Assembly: GCA_907163375.1 (NCBI GenBank)
Contig: CAJQUW010001981.1
Coordinates: 1-64,000 of the forward strand
From: Prostheceraeus crozeri
Taxonomy: Eukaryota; Platyhelminthes; Polycladida; Euryleptidae
Length of the DNA stretch: 64,000 nt
Direction: 5' to 3'
A program made the translations under genes and the position numbers. Each line of letters starts with the position of its first letter. Positions within the stretch are counted from its first letter, which is position 1. The notes under the pieces are model-generated. The model ran no database searches and was not told the origin of the DNA. It saw only the letters and a list, made by a program, of their open reading frames with translations. This document shows, piece by piece, positions 53,759 through 64,000 of the stretch.

Positions 53759-56495
53759 TATATATGCATCATTTGGAAAGGGTATTGCAGATCATTATGA
53801 TATATTCTATATTTTTGCTTTTTATCCTTCATAGGTAAAACTTGGATATTCTTATCGATTGAATAAAGCTTTTGATGACTCTTTCCTTCGCATCTAGCAT
53901 GCATACCTTACTACTTATGAACTTATTTCCATATTTCCACAGAAACCTCATGAACGTTCTCATTACCCCTCATTATATTCTCATAATGAGTTAAATATTT
54001 TCTTATGAGAATATCATAATCTCATGAGTTCTCATAAAAGTCTCGTGAATCAGCATTAAATTTCATGAGCTCTTATGAAAGATTTTCGTAAGAGCGATGG
54101 CATAATCCAAGCCAGCATAGGCGCACTGAAAAGTGCTATCTGACTTTTCATTGCAATCCCTTACTGTTTTTACCATTGACATCCGACACTAGATACGACT
54201 GACAGGTCTTTATTTCTTATTCTGAGATGGAGAGTTTTTAAATGAAAATGATCATACTTTTCGAAATTTTATTCATTGTAGATTTTATGCTAAATTTTAT
54301 TTATTCCTCTAGCCAAATATCTCGTTCCACTGATGATTTGAAATGCCATGAATGAACGATCGTGGTTCAAACTAATAATGTAATTGATGTGAATAGTAAC
54401 TGTTCTTCTAAAAGATCTGGTCTTTCAAATTTTAAAGGTACTCAATGGCTGTAGCTTTTTTTCCAGGCTGGCAATCGACAAGCGATTTCTTTAACTGAAA
54501 TAGCATTGAGTAAGTATATCAAGTATTGGACTTAATAGATGTATCACCTATTGAAATTTTCCAATTTTAGTGAAGTTCGTTGAATTCGGAAAAGAAAGCC
54601 TCAAAGACTGTATTAATGATTAATATTAATTCGTTGTTTAAATTCGTTGATGAGCATTTTGAACGATTAACTGTACAATACAACTAATGATATCAGATAG
54701 ATATGGGCCTTAAAGTTCATGAATTAATAGTAAGTCATTTTTTCACATGCGGATATAAACTTCACCAATAAGTAGATCTGGTTATCGCACACAATATGCG
54801 TTGTCGCATTAAAGCCTCGCATGAAATCTAAAATCGAAATTCAAATCCCGCGATTTTTCTGACGTCTGGTAAAAGCCCATTATTGAATAATAATCGTTTC
54901 AAAAATTCATTAGATATTAGTAAGCCTGTATGTACAACGCTCTCTCTTTTCTTTCTCGACTGCCTGACACATATTTTCATTTTTTTGATATCAATGAGTT
55001 GAGATAATCTATAAGTATATTATTCAGTTATTGTATGCAGTTCTGCATGGAAGTAGCTCTGTCTCGACTTTGCAACTTGTCTATCGTGAAGCTGATCGTG
55101 GGAAGTCTATATTAGTTTTTGCATAGCGTTAACATCTACGTTTCACGCATTGCATCTGTTATTCCATGTTCCTTGTTTATAGCCTTGTTACTCTATCTTG
55201 ATACATCTTTTCCTAGCTGCCTAAGAACTGTTATTCTGCTATTCAGATACTTATTACGGTATTACTCATTTTATACCCTAACAATTGTGATAAATTACAG
55301 TCAAATTGTGAATTTGTGTTCTTTACAGTTTATAGTTTCAAACTCATATGAATCAAATTACAAGCACTTTTAATACATTGTAGCTACTTTAAGTGACGAA
55401 TTCCATTTCATGTAGTAAATATGCCTATTTTGGTGTCTCCACTATAGCCTACCATAGCCATAGCCTACCATAGTCCATATAGCCTACCCGGGTATATTAA
55501 CCTGATCCAAACTCATTCTGCAATTTCGTCATTTTCCAGTTAATATACCGGGTACATTAAGTGGAAAACTCCGGTGCTTTTTGAAAACCGTTGTACTAAG
55601 TTGCTTTTGCATCAATAACTCACAAACAATGAAATTACATTTTTGTAACTAAAATAAGTAATTTTGTTTGTTATGAAAAAATTATCTTTTTTCTACCACA
55701 TAGTTCTTCTTTGGCATTATACATACTTTAGAACGTTGCCCGTCCACATACCAAGTCTAGTTTTACGAACTGGAATATAACATAAAAATTTCACCTTTCC
55801 TCAAAGACAAAGTGTAAAACGAACCAACATTTGATGCACACATTTTTTAACGATTTAAATGAACTGAATCGAAAGCTCATTCAATACTATTTGACATTGT
55901 GTTGACTGTCAGATCGTTATCAAGGGTTGGGTACAGAAATACTCCGAAATCTCAACGTTTTTGGCGGAGATTTTTGCCGTAGAACATCATCATTTTCATG
56001 GGTGGGCTGTCCAGGGCTATATTTCAAAATATCAGTCTACATGTTCTGAAATGAATCTTGTCTTCCCGAGATGCATGTGAAAATGGCACAGTTGGACCTG
56101 AATCTATGACCTCCCACGTCATCTGGAGCAATTATCTTGCCAACTAAGATGCGTGCTGGATCGCAAATCTCGCATCAGTTGTCATAGCAATTATGATCGA
56201 TGATTTGATAAAGGATTGACTTTCGCACAAAATAAAACGCAAGTGAAGAATTCACCAATATTCTTGATTTAAGTACGACACGAAGATCATAGGTGTGAAG
56301 GAGGCCTTTCTGGACCGATCGCTTTGAATGATCTTAAAATCTCAAATAGTGCACTCGAAATAAAGTTGATCACCAAAACTTTACAAATCAGCATTTTTCA
56401 GAATAACCTTCATGGTGGTTATAGTCGCGTCCCAAGAAGTCCACTGTTTACTATGAAATAATTAGCAAAGCTTATTAAAGTTCAGTTCAGAATCA
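53759..56495. other. Gene-free stretch with CTCATGAG-type repeats
   Basis: 53945-54095 reiterates TCTCATGAG/TTCTCATAA words. 55440-55500 has ATAGCCTACC repeats. I see no gene. Confidence 0.5.
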
Positions 56496-56920
56496 TCACA
56501 GACTTTGACTGTAGATCATTTCCAGGGCTTTCGGATTATTGATATAGAGTTCCAATAGCTGCTTGGAATGCTGAACTCCCGACAAAAGGTAGTCATTATG
56601 AGGATCCTGAGCTCTTGAAGTATAAATTGTCAAACACAATTCTTGAGCCAGTCGCGTTAATATGAGAGTGGGCAATAGTTGAAGCTCCCAATCATTAATT
56701 GTCCATTCTGAACAAAACCCATCTACGCCGCAGCGGACCAGCTGAACTGCATCGCAATCTGGGCAACGTTGATCACTGTGGACTGCAAGAACGTATGTGC
56801 AAAGCATTGAGAGTTCGAAGATAGCATAACTTTTCTGGCATTCTTCCCAATCCACTAGACCAGAAACACAGGAGTTTGATACTAAAATGTTCCAGCCGTT
56901 TGGATCTCCATGGATGACAG
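56496..56920 (-). CDS. Hydroxylysine-kinase-like APH-fold protein, last exon
   Basis: The exon encodes AVIHGDPNGWNILV (catalytic HGD....N loop of aminoglycoside-phosphotransferase-fold kinases), SGLVDWEE (metal-binding Asp), YAIFELSMLCTYVL, RLAQELCLTIYTS and DYLLSGVQHSKQLLELYI. This order follows the C-terminal third of hydroxylysine kinase (HYKK/AGPHD1), which uses GTP to phosphorylate 5-hydroxylysine. The exon starts after a good acceptor (CCTCTTTTGCAG, boundary 56920/56921) in phase with a split Ala codon; the stop is at 56496. Upstream exons should lie at higher coordinates but I did not recognise them before the next repeat element. Other APH-fold kinases are possible. Confidence 0.7.
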
Positions 56921-57382
56921 CTGCAAAAGAGGCGACAGTGAGTAATGACACTTTAATTGACCAGACGACGGGAGATCATGATGATTTTTCATAAAAAAGC
57001 GTAACAAAATCTCCCTTAAGTTTACGGTCGTCGATGTAATAAAGTTAAATTGGTAAACGACAGATCTTCGGCGTCCAGCGCCTTCGGTGGTCGATCTTAC
57101 AATAAAAAGCGTAGTATATATTCATTATAATCTTTAACACAGACTACACTTCTTATCAAAATGGTAGAATAGATAATCGCTCAACTGACACATAAAAATT
57201 GAAAAATCGATGTAAAAACGATTGATAAAACCAGAGTGGTCAATACTGTATCGTCGTTCAACATAAGCTTCTGGCTTTGCGTCTTGCAAACTTTGCGTCT
57301 CGAATTCGCCATCGCTGTCTTTCATTTTTCTCATAGAGTTCTTCCATTTCGTTCTTCATCCCATCATCAATGCACACGATAG
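56921..57382. other. Intron-like sequence upstream of the kinase exon
   Basis: No coding match found. If the kinase gene continues, this is intron. Confidence 0.45.
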
Positions 57383-58418
57383 GCGATTTCAAAGTTTCGG
57401 TAGATTGGGTTGAATCAACCGGATTGAGATGGAACCAACCTGATTCCGATTGAATAAAAGGGCAATGACCTAATTAACATTTCCTGTTTAACCCAACCGA
57501 AATTTTGAAATCTATCCTAGAAACACGGTTGTCTTGCTCGTTCAATCCCATTACGGTAGTTACAACCAGTGTCCGGTAGGAAGACAATAAACAATCAGAA
57601 TCCGGTTGGTTCAACGAGCGTATCGGGTTGAATGCACGCAGGTTTTTCGTATCTCCGCAATGCATTATTTGTTCAACGAGCAGGTCGTTGGAAAGTCGAT
57701 TAACCGTGTGAGGTTTCAAAGTCTCGGTTCGGTTGAAATCAGTTGAGGAAATGACAGCCTTTTTTCTTGCTGAGCCGATGTAATCCAATCCTCGAGAACT
57801 GGATCGGCACCATAAAAGCGCGCTCAAGCTCAAAGTGAATCAGAACATGATAACAAGCGAACTTTTCGCCTGTCACTAAGTGAATTGGAACAGACAGGAA
57901 ATGAATTTCATGGCGAAAGAATTGTGGACTATCCTGGTTGTCATCTGGCAACAAGTCAGAGGATGGTTAACAATATTGTGGAGTTTTTGTCTGGAGGTGG
58001 ATAACCGCAGTTGGGGCGATCAGCTGGAATTGCAACATCAACTGCCCATTTGCATGCTCATTTGGTATCCGAGTGGATGGCATCAATCGCACAAAGATAT
58101 GTTTCTTTACCAAACTCTGATCTATTATCGAATTTGCAAACTGGAGAGAGGTCGGCAAGTGGTGAGTTTGTTAGATGGATTCATCTTTCATATCCAACGA
58201 TCAGCTCATGCTAGAGACGCTTACTATTGTGGCAGACCTGGGAAGAGCGTCGATGCAATAACGAATCGGATTCCGATTAATGATAGGTCGTGGTTAATCA
58301 GAATGTGGTTGATTGAAACAACCCTACTCTGGTTAGCAGGCATCTGTCGTTAATCACACTCTGGTTCGGTTGACCGAAACTCAATCGTAGTCTGATTAAA
58401 CGGAAGTTTGAAACCGCC
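57383..58418. mobile_element. Unassigned inverted-repeat element
   Basis: GGCGATTTCAAAGTTTCGGT at the left faces, in inverse, GGCGGTTTCAAACTTCCGTT at the right. Subterminal regions on both sides are full of GGTTGAA/TTCAACC and GATTAAT words. The interior plus strand has coding-like pieces, for example LATSQRMVNNIVEFLSGGG and GEFVRWIHLSYPTIS, that I do not recognise. No target duplication was found. Confidence 0.55.
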
Positions 58419-59094
58419 TGATGTCTGTACTTAATCACTAAAAAACTGGCAGTCAATCACAAACTCGAAATTTTTTTCATACAACCCGCCCCCGAATAGA
58501 ACTCGCACTTAAATTGCAGAAAATCGTATACCCGCCGGCTACTTTTTGTGGACTCCCTATTCTCAACATGGGTCGACAACTACAATGGTGATGATTTACT
58601 CTTTACGATGGTTGTTGAAGTGTTAACCGGAATACCCCGACCCATTAGGGCATGGAAACTGTATCGTTGTTCTTCCGGCAATATCCGGATTGCCCGACGT
58701 ATCTCTGTTGTCTAAGATTCTAAAACTTTGTTGTCGACATAGGACATCGAATGCCTGCAAGTAGATGGTGCAACCGTGGGGAAAGGTTTCGAAGGCTCAA
58801 ATGCTCATTGTCCATATCAAAGCCAGATGAGAGAGATGCTCTTCTACGCAGTCCACTGAATCAAGTTTTGGAGGAGATATCAAGACGATATCATCAGAAT
58901 TTGGTCACATGGGCAAGAATATTTGCTGGATTTTATCGGGGTCTTAATACCCATCATTCATCATAAAATTTGCCCTAATCTTGAGTGGGGTAGAATTATC
59001 AATTTATTAGACTTAACAGTATTTGCAATGGACGGCAAAATACACTTTAAATTGTGTTCAAAAGATATTGAATCCAAAGAAATAAAACAGTAAG
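58419..59094. other. Gene-free spacer
   Basis: No supported feature before the LINE fragment. Confidence 0.45.
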
Positions 59095-59298
59095 TTTGCG
59101 ATGTCATACTTCAGCGAAAAATGTGAATCGGAAAACACAAAAGATTTTTACAAGACATTTGGTATTTATTTTCAAAGCAGGAAAGCAAAAGAGCAGAAGA
59201 AAATTCTTTTGGTAGATGAAGAGAAGCAAGAGCATCATATTGACGATGACAAAGTGGGTGAACAATTTGAAAAATACTTTGAAAGGTTGGTTCAATAA
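59095..59298 (+). pseudogene. LINE ORF2 fragment
   Basis: Reads SENTKDFYKTFGIYFQSRKA and IDDDKVGEQFEKYF, the region before the reverse-transcriptase core of LINE ORF2 (usually ..KDFYKTIKPF.S.K...I..DD.KV.E.FN.YF). It is cut on its right by the Gypsy element. Confidence 0.65.
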
Positions 59299-59299
59299 C

Positions 59300-62200
59300 C
59301 AAATGACTATACTCGGAGTATTTCAGACAATCATATTAGCTTGCAGCTCTAGTGACCGACATTATTGGTACACGACTATTGCTATGATATTTAATATGCA
59401 TTGTACATAGACTTCTGTGTATGCACCTGTGCATTTGAAAGTCACATGGTAAATACAAATCTCTTGACTGCCAAAGCTGCATGTTCTACACATTTGGTGA
59501 GCCCGACGTGATTTAAATATGGCAACTAGCGAATCAACAACTTGCGCGTCAGTTCGCGTTGAGTTACAGTACCTTCATTTGATTCAGCTGATATTAATAC
59601 ATGGCTGCTAATGTGTGATAATTTAATGGCAGACGCTGGCATTACCACACAAGCTACAAAAATTCGCAAGACAATCGCTAAATTACCGTCCCAATATTTC
59701 CGATTGATAAAACAATCTGCACTACGAGCAGATTCATAGTTCAATTCACAAACAGATTCAATAGTATCTTTGGTAAGTCAAAGGGATAATATATTGAAGA
59801 TCAAGAAATGAATGCAGACGAAAAAGCAGAGACATTTCACATTTTTCGAAAGAATTAAAAAAACAGAATGAACACATATTCTGACAAGAAGAAAGCCGTA
59901 GGGTGCCGCAACCATACCAATACTCAGGCCAGAAGACCAAATGCTAACAATTGTGACTTTGTGGATCGCTGGTGTTACATTCATAAGCGATATGGGCAGA
60001 ATGCACAAAAGTGCATAAGACCATGTACATTCCATGAAGACATGTGCAATTCGGGAAATGAGCGCGGCAACCCTCATTTGAGGCGACTGTCGGTTGCACT
60101 TCTTGTTGCAATTATGCCTGCAATCTTTTGTATGTCAGCGACCAAGATGGCCGTTGTTTTCTTATTGACAGTGGAAGCGAAGTTTCTTTACTTCCTTCAA
60201 CAACCTTCCGTACTCCAATGTCCAATCCAACTATTCGTTTCAAAGCAGCAAACGGAACTGAAATCACTGTGTACGAGATCAACAAACGTGTTAATTCGGA
60301 TTTTGGCATTGGAAAGAAATTTCCGTTTCATTTTATAGTAGCTGACATTCCAACACCAATCACTGGAGCGGATTTTTTAAGACAGCATGGCATAATTCCA
60401 GATCTTCGTGGAGGAATTTCAAAGCCTTTGCATCCCTCCACTTGGTTTTCCTTACATAAAAATACCAGGTGTTTCTCATCGGATAATTACTAAAGGTAGT
60501 CCTGTTTATGCACGTCCTCGTCGATTGACGACAGAAAAGATGACTGCGATACGTCAACAAATTGATCAGCTTTTGAAGTGGGGCATATTGAAACCATCAA
60601 ACTCAGAATGGGCGAGTCCTACACATCTTGTGCCGAAGGATGGTGGGAAACAGTATCACATGATTGTTTGTTGCGAGCGTTTAAATGCTATCACAGTACC
60701 GGACCGCTACCCTGTCCCAGATATACAAACGCTTTCAGAGTCTAGATGGATCAAGCATTTTCAGTACAATTAATCTGGTGAGAGCATATGCTCAAATTCC
60801 AATGCATGAAAAAGACAGGAAGAAAACTGCAATTACAACCCCATATGGACTCTTTGAATATACTCGCATGCCTTTTGGATTGTGCAACGCAGCACAGAGA
60901 TTTCAAAGACTGAATGATACAGTTTTGCGTGGGATGCCCAGAGTATTTGCCTACATAGGCGACATACTTATACTGTATATTCTCCTAATCCTGAAACGCA
61001 TCGTCAGGATTTGATGAATCTTTTTTCTCGACTTTGTTTTCTGAACATGGCTTGGTCGTGCGGCCAGAAAAATGTGTGTTTGGGAAATCTGTCGTAAAAT
61101 TTCTTGGTTTAGAAGTTTCCACGTGTGGAGTAAACCCTTTACCTGACAGGTGAACGATTTATTATCAATGAAACCGCCCAGCAATTTAGTCGAATGTCGA
61201 CGATTTATCGGAATGATTAACTTTTATCATCGATTTGCGGCTAAGCTTGCGAAAATATTGAAGCCTCTACATGAACTGGCAAATTCGTCAAAAGACAGGT
61301 TCAAATGGACTGATGAACATAATGACGCATTTGAGAATGCGAAGTCTTGTCTTGCATCAGAGTCCCAATTGGCGTACCCAAGGAATGATGTCGTTACCCA
61401 AGTGGTTGCTGACGCATCAAATGAAGCAGTTGATGCAGTCATTCAACAATTTCAGTCTGGTCGTTGGGTACCAATAGCGTATCACTCAAAAAAGTTAAGT
61501 CCTCAGCAAATTATTTGGAGCACTGGAGACAAAGAACTGTTTGTCTTGCTTAGCGCTGTTAAACGTTTTCGCCATATGCTAGAAGGACGCACAAACCTGC
61601 AGCTAGTGACAGACCATAAGCCGCTTGTATATTTTTTACGTCACAAACTGTACGTTCTGCCCGTGTACAGAGACAGATTGCCTTTCTGAGCGAATTTACT
61701 ACAGATGTAAGACACGTCAGTGGACACGAAAATGAAATGTCTGATTATCTGAGTAGGCCTACACTTCATAAAGAGCTTTCGGTTGCATCTGTAACCGGAC
61801 TTACTCAGATTGGTTTGGATCTCTCTAGAATGGCTGCACTGCAAACAGATGCAGATGATGTTATTGAATTATCTTCATCTCCTTCACTCAGAATTGAAAA
61901 ACGTCAAATTCCGAATCTCAAAGAATCATTATTGGTAGATATCTCAACCGGCTTGGATAGACCTCTTGTGCCAGAGTCCATGCAGAGAGAAGTATACAAT
62001 CGATTTCATAATTTTCATCATCCTAGTGCAAGAACAACTCGACGCTTAATTTCAGAGATTTGTTTTCAAGAATATATGTCATCCAAAGTTACTGGACCAA
62101 AAATTGCATGAATTGCCAACAAGCAAAGGTAACGAGACATCAACGTACAACTCTCTCCAGACCTCCGGCACCGACCGAAAGATTTGCATCAATTCATATT

Positions 62201-63030
62201 GACGTAGTAGGACCATTGCAAGAATCAGATGGCTTTCGATACATTTTCACAATAATTGATCGCTTTACTCGCTTTCATGACGCAGTACCCATACCGGACG
62301 CTACAGCCCAATCTTGTGCAAAAGCTCTTCTATTGTGGATATCTCGACATGGTATGTGTGCGTATTACTTCAGATCGGGGAAGACAATGCGTCAGTGAAA
62401 TATGGAAGGAACTATGGACATATCTTGGTGTAGAACATGTTACCACATGTGCTTGCATGCCTCAACAGAATGGTCTAGTTAAATGAACTCATAGACAGCT
62501 CAAAGCTTCATTAACTGCAGTGTAGGACGGTCGGAGTGATTGGACTACAGGTATTATTAGGGTATTCCTTTGGTATTACTAGGAATGAGAGCATCATATA
62601 AACCCGATCTTGGCACATCTTCAGCGCAGCTGGTATTTGGAGAAGCTCTAAGATTGCCAGGAGAATTTTTCGAATCATCTGATTCTATTCCTACATTTGA
62701 GGTCCAAAAGGAATTGCAACGGACATTTAACGACCTAAGACCTGCTGATACTTCATGGCACCGTAGTTCGGAAAACAGCAGCAGACGACCATTCATATTT
62801 TCGTCACTCAAAGATGCGACACATGTTTTTATACGAGTTGATGCACATCGGAAAACTCTCCAACCCCATTATAAAGGACCATACCGGATAATCAACCGAG
62901 GACAAAAGGCCTACTTATTGGACATTGTCATGAGAGAGAACGCTTGATATCACACAAGCTTTTATTCAATAGAACGCAAATGAGCCCGACACCAACAATG
63001 CATGTTAATATCAACATGTAGGGAGGAATG
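59300..63030 (+). mobile_element. Ty3/Gypsy LTR retrotransposon, fossil
   Basis: A primer-binding-site-like TGGTGAGCCCGACGTGAT lies at 59495-59512, after what should be the 5' LTR (limits not defined). Parts in order: gag-like region (about 59519-60080, including a WCYIHKRYGQNAQKC Cys motif), aspartic protease (LIDSGSEVSLLP, about 60130-60420), reverse transcriptase (about 60420-61100), RNase H (about 61380-61690) and integrase (about 61990-62950). A purine-rich GGGAGGAATG at about 63020 may be the polypurine tract, with at most a short 3' LTR remnant beyond. The element is broken, with around ten interruptions, and looks old. Confidence 0.85.
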
Positions 63031-64000
63031 AACAGTTCGCACTATACAGCGAATAAGAAATGTTCTATTGTTCAACGTAATAGCACAACATTCCTTCCCA
63101 CATGAAGGAAATTCTTACCACTGAATTTGAAGACGATCAGGAGGCTTCCTAATTCGAACTGGTCAGGTAGTCACAGCAGGGGTTTCTAGAGGTGCAGGTC
63201 CCTGGTCTTCAGTAGGCCGATGCAGGTCAGCAGTTGGATATTCAGAAATTATCCACTCTGCTCGATCCTCCTCCTGTATAATTTGAGAGCGCTGGTCTGG
63301 TGAGAGATGATGCGTTGAAACTGTATCCACTTGGCCATCTTTCCGTTCAATGCGAGCGAAGTGAGGATTGATTACCTGTAGAATCTTAACAGGCTGCAAT
63401 AAGGGGTCCTCTTTGTTTCTAACGAATCGTCGGCAGTAGGCGTCTCTTCCTGCATCCAGCCAAGAGGGTAGATCAAATCCATTTGAATCCCTACGATGAA
63501 ACTTGAACAGGCGGTCATGTGGAGATTCATTTGTTACCATACAAAGGAGAGTGCGGCTTGCATTCAATGCCTCGGGTAGTACTCGCTCCCACATAGATTG
63601 AGGCAGCTTCTTGGCGTGTAATAAACATTTCACTGATCTCCATATAACCCCATTGTATCTCTCTACTTGGGAATTGCCCGTAGGATTGTATGATGTTGTT
63701 CGTGAATGAGATAACGATTACCAGCAAGAAACGTCTTCCAGTACCGCAAGCTGGGATCTTTGGCCCTAATATGTCTATGTTCAGTCACTCGAAGGGTCTG
63801 GACGCTTTGATTACATGTGCCGTAGATGAAGGATTGAAGAATCAGGGCTTGCATTCAAGGCAGGTTACGCAGTTTGATGGAAGGGCTTCCACGTCCGTAT
63901 TGGTGAATGGAAGATTCCTTCGCTTAACATAATCCCAAAACTGTTTTATCCCTGGATGAGCCAGTTTCTCATGAAGATCCTGAAGTTGCATTTTAGAGTC
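63031..64000 (-). mobile_element. Second Ty3/Gypsy element, fossil, runs off the window
   Basis: The minus-strand frame 63163-63633 has WERVLPEALNASRTLLCMVTNESPHDRLF, DLPSWLDAG and ILQVINPHFARIERKDG, the C-terminal part of a Gypsy integrase. Coding-like sequence continues to the window edge. A purine tract (GGGAAGGAATG on the minus strand, about 63090) lies next to that of the first element, so the two lie tail to tail. It is incomplete in this window and broken. Confidence 0.75.

Noticed and set aside
57134-57334. Possible upstream exon of the kinase
   Set aside because: Translation shows no APH-fold motif and no matching splice sites were seen.

Overview
This window is metazoan nuclear DNA, most likely from a marine invertebrate. 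Evidence is the density of eukaryotic transposons (Polinton, piggyBac, Chapaev-like, hAT, Tc1/mariner, PIF/Harbinger, Penelope-like, LINE, Ty3/Gypsy), intron-type splice sites, a eukaryotic tRNA-like sequence and long non-coding AT-rich stretches. No species can be named from sequence alone. Host protein-coding content is very small: one secreted PAN/apple-type protein (20252-20773) and the last exon of a hydroxylysine-kinase-like APH-fold kinase (56496-56920, minus strand).

Region by region. 1-1548 is gene-free and carries half of a small inverted-repeat element. 1549-16067 is a Polinton (Maverick) of about 14.5 kb with both termini present, a perfect 6-bp target duplication (CGCCAG), iterated hairpin-bearing terminal repeats and a full virion-type gene set: adenovirus-type protease, PLA2-like domain plus integrase, double-jelly-roll capsid protein, fibre-like coiled-coil protein, clamp-like acidic protein, DNA polymerase B part, packaging ATPase, penton-like protein and several small proteins. 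It is a fossil with roughly half a dozen breaks. 16256-22600 holds a DD41D mariner relic, Penelope-like and LINE fragments, a perfect-looking 41-bp-arm foldback, a 35-bp minisatellite and the PAN gene. 24172-26778 is a piggyBac element with TTAA flanks and an uninterrupted transposase. 27175-30363 is a Chapaev-like element with a RAG1-N-terminus-like Cys-rich region. 30733-31620 is a long inverted repeat with (TA)n arms. 32451-32523 is a tRNA-Thr-like sequence. 36.3-37.2 kb is a Harbinger relic; 38.6-40.6 kb a hAT transposase with one in-frame stop; 40850-40901 a 52-bp hAT-type miniature with 8-bp duplications; 41140-43918 a second hAT (8-bp duplication ATGCTAAT) split by a Penelope-like insertion made of two perfect 241-bp inverted arms. 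46.2-47.8 kb has a foldback and a piggyBac-type MITE. 52113-53758 is a DD35E Tc1-like element. 57383-58418 is an unassigned inverted-repeat element. 59.3-64.0 kb has two broken Ty3/Gypsy elements lying tail to tail.

The window is therefore mainly a record of nested transposition. The most unusual material is in the Polinton: a PLA2-like domain ahead of the integrase, a phage-fibre-like N-terminus, a shared TTAAAAATG-type start context at nearly every gene, 36-bp inverted repeats bracketing the capsid block, and terminal repeats iterated three times at each end. Next in interest are the uninterrupted piggyBac and the Chapaev-like element with its RAG1-like zinc region.
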